In this document: positions 11,499 to 23,400 of the stretch, piece by piece
Layout: each line of letters opens with the position of its first letter
Numbering within the stretch: position 1 is the first letter of the stretch
Assembly (NCBI GenBank): GCA_013399895.1
Contig: VXBA01001481.1
Span: 7,623 to 71,622, forward strand
Direction of reading: 5' to 3'
DNA: 64,000 nt
Origin: Serilophus lunatus
Lineage: Eukaryota > Chordata > Aves > Passeriformes > Eurylaimidae
Translations under genes and position numbers: made by a program
The notes under the pieces: generated by a model
What the model was told of the DNA's origin: nothing
The model's input: the letters and a program-made list of their open reading frames with translations, nothing else
Databases searched by the model: none

Positions 11499-14400
11499 CT
11501 TAAAAAAAAAAAGGGGCACAGCATTAACTGACAAGTCCCAAAACATAAACCAACAATTCTATTTCCTTTCAACAGTAAAGACTTTGCTTTGGAAGAATGT
11601 AGTGGGTTGAAAAGGGAGGGGGGGGTGCAGGGGGGGGGGCTGGCAGGTTCTTGGAGGGAACGGGGAGGGGAAAAGGGGANNNNNNNNNNNNNNNNNNNNN
11701 NNNNNNNNNNNNNNNNNNNNNNNNNNNNNNNNNNNNNNNNNNNNNNNNNNNNNNNNNNNNNNNNNNNNNNNNNNNNNNNNNNNNNNNNNNNNNNNNNNNN
11801 NNNNNNNNNNNNNNNNNNNNNNNNNNNNNNNNNNNNNNNNNNNNNNNNNNNNNNNNNNNNNNNNNNNNNNNNNNNNNNNNNNNNNNNNNNNNNNNNNNNN
11901 NNNNNNNNNNNNNNNNNNNNNNNNNNNNNNNNNNNNNNNNNNNNNNNNNNNNNNNNNNNNNNNNNNNNNNNNNNNNNNNNNNNNNNNNNNNNNNNNNNNN
12001 NNNNNNNNNNNNNNNNNNNNNNNNNNNNNNNNNNNNNNNNNNNNNNNNNNNNNNNNNNNNNNNNNNNNNNNNNNNNNNNNNNNNNNNNNNNNNNNNNNNN
12101 NNNNNNNNNNNNNNNNNNNNNNNNNNNNNNNNNNNNNNNNNNNNNNNNNNNNNNNNNNNNNNNNNNNNNNNNNNNNNNNNNNNNNNNNNNNNNNNNNNNN
12201 NNNNNNNNNNNNNNNNNNNNNNNNNNNNNNNNNNNNNNNNNNNNNNNNNNNNNNNNNNNNNCACCTCCATCGGCATTGGAGCCACACGAGCACAACTACA
12301 GGTTGAAAGCTTCCCCAAATAACATCCCGGGTTGGGGGGAGAACCTTTCACTGTGTTGTGTTTTTCAGAGATTCCAAGGGCTGGGAGTTGGCTACCACCA
12401 GAGCGGGAGAAGAAAGAGAAAGTAGCTCTTCCTTTCCACTGCTTCTCTGTGGCCAGTTTGGCTGGCCTTTGAAAGCAGTTCCCTTATTCCTTTTTTCTTG
12501 GTTTTCCTTTATGTGGTTTTGTTGGGTGCTTGTTTTTTTGTGTTGAGTCTGGGGTTCCCTTAAACTGTGTTTCCTTTGAGCTCCAGACAAATAAAGTGTT
12601 TCGCTGTTGTCACATTCTGTCATTCTTCTCGTCATTATTAAGAGTGCCCCCTAGTTAATATTGTGGTGCTTAAACCACCACAAAGAACTCATTCTTTGTT
12701 TCCACAAGTACTGTATTTACTGAGATGTTATGTTTCCCAGCTTCAGCAAGTTTGTTCATGGTAATGGAAGCAGTAGTAGAAGGTTTATCCCTTGTTTATT
12801 CTGAACACAACATTTTATCTTCCTGCTCCATATGGTGACAGGCCATATGGACATAGGCCTGTCTTTCCTATTGCTTGCTTCCTGCATAAGTTGGCCCAGA
12901 AAGCCGGGACCTGTCTTCTCTCCCTGCAGGCCTGTCCTTGCAGGCACTGATCACCTGAAAAAGGTTCTTGTACCAGTGACCAGTAATTTCTTGCAGCTTT
13001 CACCACATTACTGGTGGTTCAGGAGACCAGCATGAGTAGTGTCCCTTTTGTTTTTCTGGAAAACAGCAAGCTTCTAGTTCCCAATTATCTGACTACACAC
13101 AAGTGATAGTGTAAGTTACTGTATCTGTGAAGGAAAGCCTTATTTCTCATTGAAAAGCTGCTCACTCTACCTGGAGAAACTTTTGGCAAAGCAGAATACA
13201 CTTAGAGTGTATTAATTTCATGTGATAAAAACTACTTTTTGTCAGAGTAAAAATGGTTAACTGCACCATGTAAAAACAAAGTCTGCTCCTTACAGGACGT
13301 GGAATACCCTGAAACAAGCTTAAGCTACGAATGAGCTAATGCTGCATCCTTTACCAGAAATGGCTCTTCTGTAAAAATATGGTGCCTGAAGTACATAGTT
13401 TAGACACAGGTGATACCTCATCAAGAGACAGGGCAATTTTTTTTTTTTGGTTTAAGCCATTCAGGTATTACTGTGTAATTCTACATTTGTAGGAGGCCAT
13501 CTACATACCTCACCTTCAGTGACATCGTGACATGCAAAACATTAGCATGGTATGTATGAAAGTTGGTTCATTTTGCCCATTATAAGTCACTAAAACTTAA
13601 ATTCTTGATAAGAATTTTATGAAAGCTCTGTCTGAGCCTTGAGCAATCTCCTAAGCCTTCAGCATTTCATGAAGAACTTCCTAGTGCTACTGAATGCACG
13701 TCCAGATTTAAAACCAACACAGTCTGCTTGGGGGTTCAGATGCACTGCAGGCTGATACTCTTGGTACAAAATCTGAGTATTTTAAGAACAGGCTACTGCA
13801 CAATAATCAGATCTAGAAGACTTCCTTTAGACAGAAACCTGAACATCTAAAATATTTGGAATATCAGTTTTAAAGTATGGGTTACCTGAAATACAAAGTA
13901 TACTTTAAAGTGTAAGAGAAGCCTGGAAAACGAGTGTTCCTAGCAGGTGAGCATACAGGAGTCCCTCTGCACAGACAGAAGAGTGAATGGTAGTTTTGGG
14001 AACATCTACTTTCCTTGGTGTTCCTATTCAGCAAGAGGCTCCTTGTCCATTCTAAGAGGAGTTCTCCATCTCCATTTTATTCTTCCTCACTAACATGACA
14101 GCGCTAGGTAACACAGAAGCACGAGGCAGCTGGGGGACACAGGCAAAAAGCATCTGGCTTAGGGAAGTACGTGCTGCTCGCACCATTTCTCATCCACTTG
14201 TAGGGAAAGGGCACGTAAGAGTATTCTGCACAGCAGATCCCTGCTGCCAGCAAGAATGTGTTATCCTGTGTAAGTGATTTTTTGAAGTGCCATTGGAGTC
14301 TCCCTGTTAATGCTTACCTGACACACGAAGTCGGTGACTATTCTGTGAAAGCGGGAGTTCTTGAATCCAAATCCCTTCACTCCCGTGCACAGGGCTCTGA

Positions 14401-17400
14401 AATTTTCAGCAGTTCGAGGGACAATATTTGAAAACAGCTCCATGGTTATGTGTCCTAAAGGTTCATCATTAGCAGAAACTTCAAAATACACAACAGGGTT
14501 TGTGTCCTTTGACAGTCCTGCTGCCAGAGATAAGTGCCCCTTCTGTAGTTCTGACAAACTTAGCTGGCATTCTTCAAACCTCCTCTTGAAAGAATTAGCC
14601 ATTTCTTGGCTTTTAAATCGAACTGCAAGTTGCTCTACTTTTACTTCACCATCTGAAAATAAATCCAGGAAGGTTTCTTTAGTTTCAACTCATAATGTAA
14701 GTCTCCAGAAAAAAAACAAAGCCACAGAAACTACAGACCACCTAGGAAAAAAACAAAAACCACCTGAAAAACTTACCAGCATAATCTGTGGCTGTCCAAA
14801 TTAAAGCATTGTTTGATGTATCAGAGGGCACTAAGTTCATTTCTTTGGTGATGACATGGTTTGCACAGACTTTAAGTACTTGGTCTCTTCTCATTAGGAC
14901 TCTATAGTATTTCTTTTGTGTATGGAAGAGGATCTTGATCTCTCCAACACCACGCTCCTTCCACTGAGTAGCATCTCTGTCCCATCTGTACAGTTTTGCC
15001 CTCTCTTTGAAGAGAATCTCTTCATCTTCTTCTCCAGATTTTACCTCCACCTAGGAAACCAGCACGGTAGAATAAGTACTTGTGATTTCCTAGAGAGATA
15101 CTGAATAGTTACTACACACAGTTATGATGATTCTGACATGTTACAATGGAAAATTATTCAGCGTGTTCCTTTCTCCAATAACACGTTCATCACAATGAGT
15201 GTGACATTTAGCCTTTTCAAAATTTAAGAGCCCAACAAATTCCACTGTTTGAGATTAATTATAGCACTGCAATATTCCTTCACTGTGCTGCATATGGTTT
15301 TTGTGGATCTTTATTGGTTTTTGCTTTGGGAATGGTTTGGTTGGTTGTCTTTTGTGGGGAGTGTCCTTTAAAAAAAAAAAAACCAACACAAAACATGTTG
15401 AAGTGTTCTGACAAGTTTCCAGAAAAGTTTCAGGTTTGCTGAATGATTTGCACACTGAGAGGGAAATACATGGTACTATTACCATTGCAGGACAAAAAAA
15501 CCACCATAGAAGTCATAATATGACACACAGATCAGCAAAGGCATTACTGCATTTTGAAGAAGTTGGTTGAAAACAAAATGGATCAGATTAGCTGTCCAAA
15601 TTAAAGGATGCTGCACACTGTTTATTCATGCTCTATTTGCCTATCTTAATAATTTTACTAATCTATAGTTGAATTCTATTGTTCACAGAAAGGCCAGACA
15701 ATGACTATAACATCAAAAGAGTCTGAAGTGGTTATTAGGCACACTATGGCCAAATACCAAATCACGTCTCAAGCTACGTCAAGGGAGGTATAGTTTAGAT
15801 ATTAGGAAGAAGTTTTTCACAGAAAGAGTAATAAAGTTGTGGAATGGACTGCCCGGAGAAGTGGTGGAGTCACCATCCCTGGATGTGTTTAAAAAAAGGC
15901 TGGATGTGGCACTTGGTGACATAGTCTAGTCGAGGTTCTAGGGTAAGGGTTGGACTAGATGATCTTGGAGGTCTCTTCCAACCTAGTGATTCTGTGACAT
16001 AACTGTGAAGCTTCACTCAGTAAGTTGTAAGGCTGCCTTCACAGTTGAAGGTTCTCCTGCTTCTTGAAAACCAATTTATTTTCCAACTAACAAAGTTAGT
16101 TCCCTTAATCATATATCTTTTTGCTTAGTGATCCTAGAAATATCTTCCCGGGCTTAGAGTAGAACCTGTAGGTTGGCATGGCTTTCACAGAACTGAATCT
16201 ACAAGCCTTGATTCAAAGCCACAGCTGAGCAGTATTAGCACTAGCAGTTACCCAGTGCCCCTTCCTGGTCTTCAGTTGTGCTATACAGGATGTTTTAGTT
16301 TTTACAACTTATGTGTACAAATTTGCATCCTGATCAACACTCAGTCAAGGTATAAGGAAAAATTTAAAATCTCAAACTTTGATTAACTTTTAATTTTTTT
16401 TTTTAACTTGAAGCACCAGACACTTCCCCAGTGTTATGCTGTATGAGGATTTAAAACAGCAGGTGTTTCCACTTAGCCAGTGTAAGACTGCACAACAAGG
16501 TACACACAACACAGAAAATAAAGTTAGTTAAGCAAAATATTTTTAAAAACTTATTGTGCTAGCAGACATACTTATCTTAATGTTGCTCCATATTCCAGAA
16601 GTCATCTTACCTCTGGTAAAGACACAATTGGCTCAAAGTGGATATCATCACTATGTACCACCTCATCATCACTACCACCTTCATCTTCATCTGCTTTGCG
16701 GGCAGTGTCTCCAAACACAGTTGCTCCTGTATTTGCCCATTTGAAGTTCTTATCTACAATTAAGAGAGTTAAATTTCAAACTTTGTGTAGTTTTTTTATT
16801 TCCTGACAATGATGCCTTAAAGGGTATGCTTAATATTTTAGAGAATTCACTTTAGCTAAGTAGCTGGATAACTTGAAATATTAAAGACCAGAAGAGCCTG
16901 TGTTCCAGTGTTTGTACTCTTGTGTATAGATAAGTGGGGTATAAGACAAAACAGAGTTAGGCTTCCAGGCCTACTAGAGCTGGACATAGGTGGGGTTAAG
17001 TAATAAGGGACAATCCTGTTGGATTTTGGGGGCACACAGAAGTAAGATGGACTTTAATCGGATAGTATGGGGAAAGGGCACTCAAAATGTTATAAAAATG
17101 GGAAGATTGTTATGATTTTCCTCTTTGGATCACCAGGCATTGACCAGTAAAGCTGCTTCTCCCCTTCACTCCATGTTTTTCAATTTTTTATCTGCCTGGG
17201 TATTTCTACTTTGCAAAAAAAAAAAAAAAAAAAAAAATAAAAAAAAAAAAAAATTGTTGTTTCTACTGATTAGTAGAAATGTGGCTTATAGTACGAAGCT
17301 GAGGTCTGCCTGAGAGACTAGTTAACTCACCTTTTGAGCCAAAAGCAAAGTCTCCAGAGCTTTTTGAAGCCAGATCTGCAAATGACAGGCCTGCAGTATT

Positions 17401-20400
17401 GCCGAAACCAAATGAGATGACTTTGTTTTCTATCAAATAAGAGGGGAAAAGTCAGAAGTTGTTCCCTACTTCCTTAAAGAAAATGCATTTCTGCAGCCAC
17501 AAGAATAAAAATGCAGTAGGCACTTCTCCAGTTTACCTTCCAATAAATTTTACGTTTGTATGTCACATGTCATAGTAACAGTTTATTATTGCTTAAAAAA
17601 GGGCTCAAAACTGTAAGCTTCAGAACTCTGTATCTGCACAGAAGTAGAATGCTAATTCATGTAGTATTTAATAGTGAACCAATGAAAAGTACATCATATA
17701 TAAAATCTGGAACACACATTAGCACTGTTCTGTAGTAGTAAATTTGAGCACAACAAAAATTTGATATATTTTATTTTTTTAACCCCCAGACATGTTTTTA
17801 CTAGATTGGTACTTATGCTTCTAATTCTGTACTAGGACTACTTCTTCCAAGAGAGCAACTACATTACATCTCAACCTACAGAAAAAGCATACTACAGAAA
17901 ACCCCCAGAACATATGTCTGACCTCACCTTGTGTTGACTCTGAACAGTCTGAATCACTTTTTTTAGTTGACAAGTCTACAGGTGTGTCATCAGCTCGTGC
18001 TGAAGTCTCTGACACTTGCACTGTTTCTTTGGTGGAATCTGGTTCTTCACTGCTGGTAGGCGACTGGACAAATACTGTCACCTCATCAGTTGATGGAGTA
18101 GGCATTTCTTCCTTACTGGTACAGACTAAGTCACTTGAGCTTGCAACCTCATTCTCCTGCGATTAGTAAGCAACAAAATAGGCAAATAATCTAGAAGAGG
18201 TTAGGACTCAAACCACCTCCCTAGGAGACTAAAGAATAGTCCTTTTAAAAAAAAAAAAATGCCAAGAAATGTTGTTGTAAGCTTTCTGAAGTTTTTCATT
18301 ACACTTGAAATATAAGAATATGAACTTGACAACAGACTGCAGTACCTTTGTAGTAGTATGCTTTCAAAAGAGTACTGTAGCTTCCTGATCAATTTCTTAT
18401 GTATACATTAGGAGAAATATTACTAGCCAAAGCAGTTCATACTTTATGAGAACACCTGTACATTCTTTCTCTGACAAGGGAATTTAATCTTTCTGTTTCA
18501 GTGTTGGCATGTGGCACAGCCACAGAAGACTTAAATATTTGTTTTTACGCACTGGATATTTTAGTTCTCACTGAAGTAATTGTACAACTTTAATAACAAG
18601 AAATTTGGTAAAGATTTAGTTCTTACTTTCGTTTCTTGAATTTTAGCTTCCGACTTTAAGTCTCCTGAACTGTTATCTTCAGTATCACTGCTGACACCAC
18701 AGACGGATGTAGAAGGAACCTGCAGAGCTTCTGCTTCAGCTTTCTCCTCAGTAGTTGGTTCCTTTTCCCCAGTAGCAGCACATTCTCTTTCATTTCTGAA
18801 TTTGCTTTTTCCTGAAATGCCCACTGCAAAGAATAAAAATTAGTGGAAAATATTTCAGTATTTAGCTGCCTTTCCAGCTAATTTCTGGCACCTATATTGT
18901 AAATGAAGCTCACGGTAGCCAAGGCAGCTTGAAGACAGACCTCAAGAGTTTTTCAAACAGCACTGATGTTTGAACAGTGGAAGTGAAGACTAACTTAATT
19001 CAGGGTGACTAGAATTAGAAACATATGTAGCTCTCTATTGCATAGAAATTCCCTGATGGCAATGATGAAGAGTTCAGTCTTGAAGCTGCCAAGACTAACA
19101 GCTTCCTTCAACATTTCCTCATACTTCAGATGGCTCAATATATACATCTTTCTAGCACATATCTTCAAAAAAAAAATCCCCAAACTACACTTATCAAAGT
19201 ATCTACCTAGATTTTCAGATATGGAACACTGAAGTCTGATGCACAGCCAAAGTAGACATAAACATAAACAAGTCTTTTATAGAAGTATTTTTAGTATGAA
19301 GACCAAATTGAGCACTTAACTCATAAGCTTAAATTGACTATCTGCAAAAGTAGCAGGTATTCAAAGATGTAGACAGCTTTTTTCTTTAAGAGTATCACAT
19401 CAAGCTGAATTTTCCATATTCAGAAGGAGTTCAAGGTAGGACGAGACTTTGGTGTTCTTGTTTAGAGATCACCTGAGATGTACATTTCTCATTCAGGTAC
19501 CACTTTACTGCTAATTAACAGTTTAACATACTGAACTCAAAGCTGTACTTTGAGATGCAGCTTTTCTGCTCCCACAATCAGTGCTTTCAAGAACTATCTC
19601 AGAAAACATAAAATTAATCTCTGTCCATGTGTCCTTCAGATTCCATTTATGTTTCAGTATATAAAGCACAATACTTTAAATTCTTAAGACATACCTTTTA
19701 CAGGGTCTTGCAATTTCTTTTTCTCTTCTGAATCACTGGGATACAGTCTTCCATTAAGTTTTTTAACAGCTGTTTCATAGTCTTCATCTTAAACACAGGA
19801 GACAAGCATAAGTTCTCAGGTAGCCTCCAGATCAGAGAAGGCTGCTAAGCCCTTCCAACTCAGAAGCCTAGCAAGCATGCTTAGGTTTTGCTAACTCAGC
19901 AAGTAAGTTTTCACTTTCTAGTTTTGCATGCATGTGCCCGAGTGTGCTGTAACACTTTTTGTCACACTTTTTGTCAGCCTAGACTGTTACAAATACATGG
20001 CACAGGTTTTTTTTTCCCAGAAAATATGTTTCTTACTGAATGATTTTATTAACAGTACCACTAAACAGACTTGGGAAAGAAGACTGAAGATCTTTTACAT
20101 GAAAACTTGCAAGCTCAGGCGCTTGTGGGAGAGGGCTTGTCTTCTCCCACTTTCTGTTGAATACAGTGCTTCAGAACTTCCATTTAATGTATTTGTTGCT
20201 GAATAGATCAAGAGCAATTTAGTTGGATTCAATAAAATTTGACATAAAAAGTTTTGGTTTAGTATCAGGAATTTGTTTTAGAAAAAAGCCATTAGTCTGG
20301 CATTTGGGCAACTTCAGTTTTGAATCTTTATTAAAAGCAAACAAATACTTACTGAATTAAGTCTCTTGCTTAAATATCTGACTGTCTAGTCTTAACCAAC

Positions 20401-23400
20401 TGCCTGGTTGACACTCATCAATACACATAATGCACCAAGACAAATTCTCTTTAGCCCTTCTTGGGTCCCCATTGTATTACTCTGTCTTAAAGACTTGAAT
20501 GTACATCTTTGGCCATAAGGACATTGTTTGAGTATTTAACGGATCTAACAGCATTCACAGAGTATCTCAAGTTGCGTGCAGCTCTCAGCTCTTTGCAGGA
20601 CTGCCTAATACCAAGCCATGTGACTAAGAGCATTGTCCAGATGCTTCCTGAACACTCCAGGCTTGGTGCTGTAACTGTCCTGGCCTGTTCCAGTACCTGA
20701 CTGCCCTCTCAGTGAAGAATCTTCTCCTAACCTGAACTTCCCCTGACAGCTTTCTTCCATTTCCTCATGTCTTATCACTGGTCACCAGAGAGAGGAGATC
20801 TGCACCTCCCTCTCCACTGAGGAAGTTGTAGACTGTGATGAGGTCTGCCCTCAGCCTTGTTTTCTCCAAGCTCAACAAAGCAAGTGACCTCAGCCACTTC
20901 TCCTAAGTCTGGCCTTTCGCCATCTTGGTCACTCCTCCAACAGGGTTTCCCTCTTATACTGAGGCACCTGAAACTGCATGTAAAATTCAAGGTAGGGCTG
21001 CACCAATGCAGTGTATTGCAACTTTTCATCACAAAAGGATAATACAAATATAAGATTTGGCACTCCTTACCATCATCCTCATCACTCACATATCCAGGCT
21101 TATTCTTGTAACAGAAGAATGTTGAAGGAAGCTTGAGAGAGTCAGCAAGAGCTCTCTGTTCAGGAGTTGGTGTTAACTCATAAACTATTATAACATCATC
21201 AGATGAAAGATCGTCTTCTGACACTGTTGTCTTCTCAGCTTTTTATAGAAATTGAACAAACCATTAAAACAGAATCACTTCAGAGCAGGAAACAACATTA
21301 ACCCCACATTATTAAAGAATTGAATTAAAGTGCCTACCTATTTTATGTTACTCCATAGGAAACAAAATCAAAATTACAGGATGCTAGGACAGAACATCCT
21401 GTTAAAACTCAAGAAAGCCTAACATGCATGCCCATCTGCATCTTGTTCTGTTGCTTTTAGAATTCAAGTATTAAAACAAAAACATGGCTGCTTCTTTATA
21501 TTGATACAAGGTTTATGAAGCCATCACACCAAACTACAGCAATGGAATGGAGAAGAGGGACAGAGGTGTTACACAGAAGAAAACAGGCAAACTTCAGGTT
21601 TGAAATATGAAAAAGTGAAGTTGTGTACATGTCCTATTGCATTGCTTAAAAGTGCTTTAAGTTCTAGAAAATATTAAACAGCAACCGAATATAACTTATT
21701 TTAGGTTACCTATGGGAAATCTAAGCTTTTTATTAGCTAATCTCAATTCACCATAATAGCTGTTGCTAAAACTCTTTTTGTTACAAAAGTAATTTTTAGT
21801 TCCACCTTGATGAACAACAAAAAAATATTGCTTTTAGCCTGTTTAACTAGCTTTGCCAGCAAGGACAAATATCACTACCAATTTTATTGTATAGCATTTT
21901 ACCTGCTCTCCTTCAACAATAAAGTGCCCATCCCACTGGTATTGAGAACAGTGCATGATCAAAGGTTAAAGCTGAAAGTAAAGCCTACAGCAAACTGCAG
22001 ATAAACATATGGCTGCAAAAACAAGCAGACAGGTCTGGAAACAAATATTTGACAGAATGGAAGCAAAGAGGGAGGATATACCAATTTGAAAATCCTCTAT
22101 GGTTGGACTTTGGTTAGGTTTTAGTGTTGTTTTGAGAAGGGAATGAATTTAGGGATAGAGGTGTGAGAAACATTTGTTAGCTGTTTATAAGAATTACCCC
22201 ATAATCAATAGCAACACATCAGCTATTTCTCAGAGCAATCTGATTACTTTACTTACAACCCCCTAGACCCCAATTCAGTCTATTTGATAATGTTCTCCAG
22301 ATTTGAGTTAAACTAGTCAGCAGAACATGCAGGGCGGTATCAAAAGATCACTGCGCTTTTCATTACAAAAAATATTTGACAAGTTTATGGCACAATGTAG
22401 TTGGTGAAAACTTAAATCTTAAGCTAGAAATCAGGCTAATACTCAGTTCCTGAAAAGCACTCATTTCCCTGAGCATACAATTTAACACTCATCATTGCAA
22501 GAGGAGATGAGGATGGAAGGGACGTGCAGTGTTAACAGACATATCCCTTAATCTTCCGATGCAGCTGACACACTAAAATAAGTCTGCTTTTTAAAAGCAC
22601 TTATCTCACTAGTATCTGCCAGCAGATTAAGAGCAATAAAAAGAACACTAAAGTAAAAGCAAAATCCCAAGTGCTAATTCAAACTCATGTCTTCTTTCAA
22701 AGTATCCCCCCTGCCCCCCATCTTTGCCCCAGCTGACCCTCCCATTGATTACAAGTTAATCGTTTCAGGCACTTTAAGACACCAGACTGTAGCTTCAAAC
22801 CCATTACCAGGACATACAGTGTGGTAATCCTTTTTACTCAGCTTTTTTTTAGATCTCAATAGTTTTTCTGAGCCTGTAGAAAGCAGATACATGAAAACAT
22901 TCTCAAACAGCACATGTCCAGGTTCATAACAGTAAGCTATACATACCTTCATATATTTTCTCAGAATCACATGCATAAAACTCGCTTGCCCTAGCTGATT
23001 TAAGAATTAGAAGTATATCTAATACCACATGAAGATATGCAGGTATCTTCATATTGCTATGTGTTTTATTCTCTCAGATTAGTTAAGCAAGTGTCTTAAT
23101 TGGACTGAGTTTGCACCAAGCTCACCAGAGATTTAAGTGTGGAGCATTTAGTCCTACGGCAAAAAACCAGCTTTCCTTAGGATTTGAGAATTTTAAAACA
23201 TGTATCTTTGACAACAAAAAACTTCATCCCAGTCAGATGGTAAAAGTATGCTTTTCTAGCAGTAGAAAACTGGCCAGAGGACACTGACAACAGATGATTC
23301 TGTTACAGTGTTTTACCACTCTCATTCCTCATCACATTTGACAGACAGCATTCTCAAAGAGTTACTGTGCAGTCTTTTTCAGTAGCCTTTGTACAAATAG

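Larger units (their letters stand above)
11598..12682 (+). mobile_element. Solo LTR with 5-bp target duplication, in the last RANBP2 intron
   Basis: Starts 'tgtagtgggttga' and ends 'cttaaaccaccaca', giving TG...CA ends with inverted similarity. The 5 bases before (11593-11597) and after (12683-12687) are both 'aagaa', a target-site duplication of the length usual for ERVL-type elements. It carries AATAAA at 12591-12596 in plus orientation, antisense to RANBP2. Its middle is an N gap (11680-12261) that begins just after G-rich runs, so its true length is unknown and an internal region cannot be ruled out. Confidence 0.88.

Noticed and set aside
11486..12425. Open frames made mainly of X
   Set aside because: They span the 582-N gap and carry no information; same for 60972-61978.
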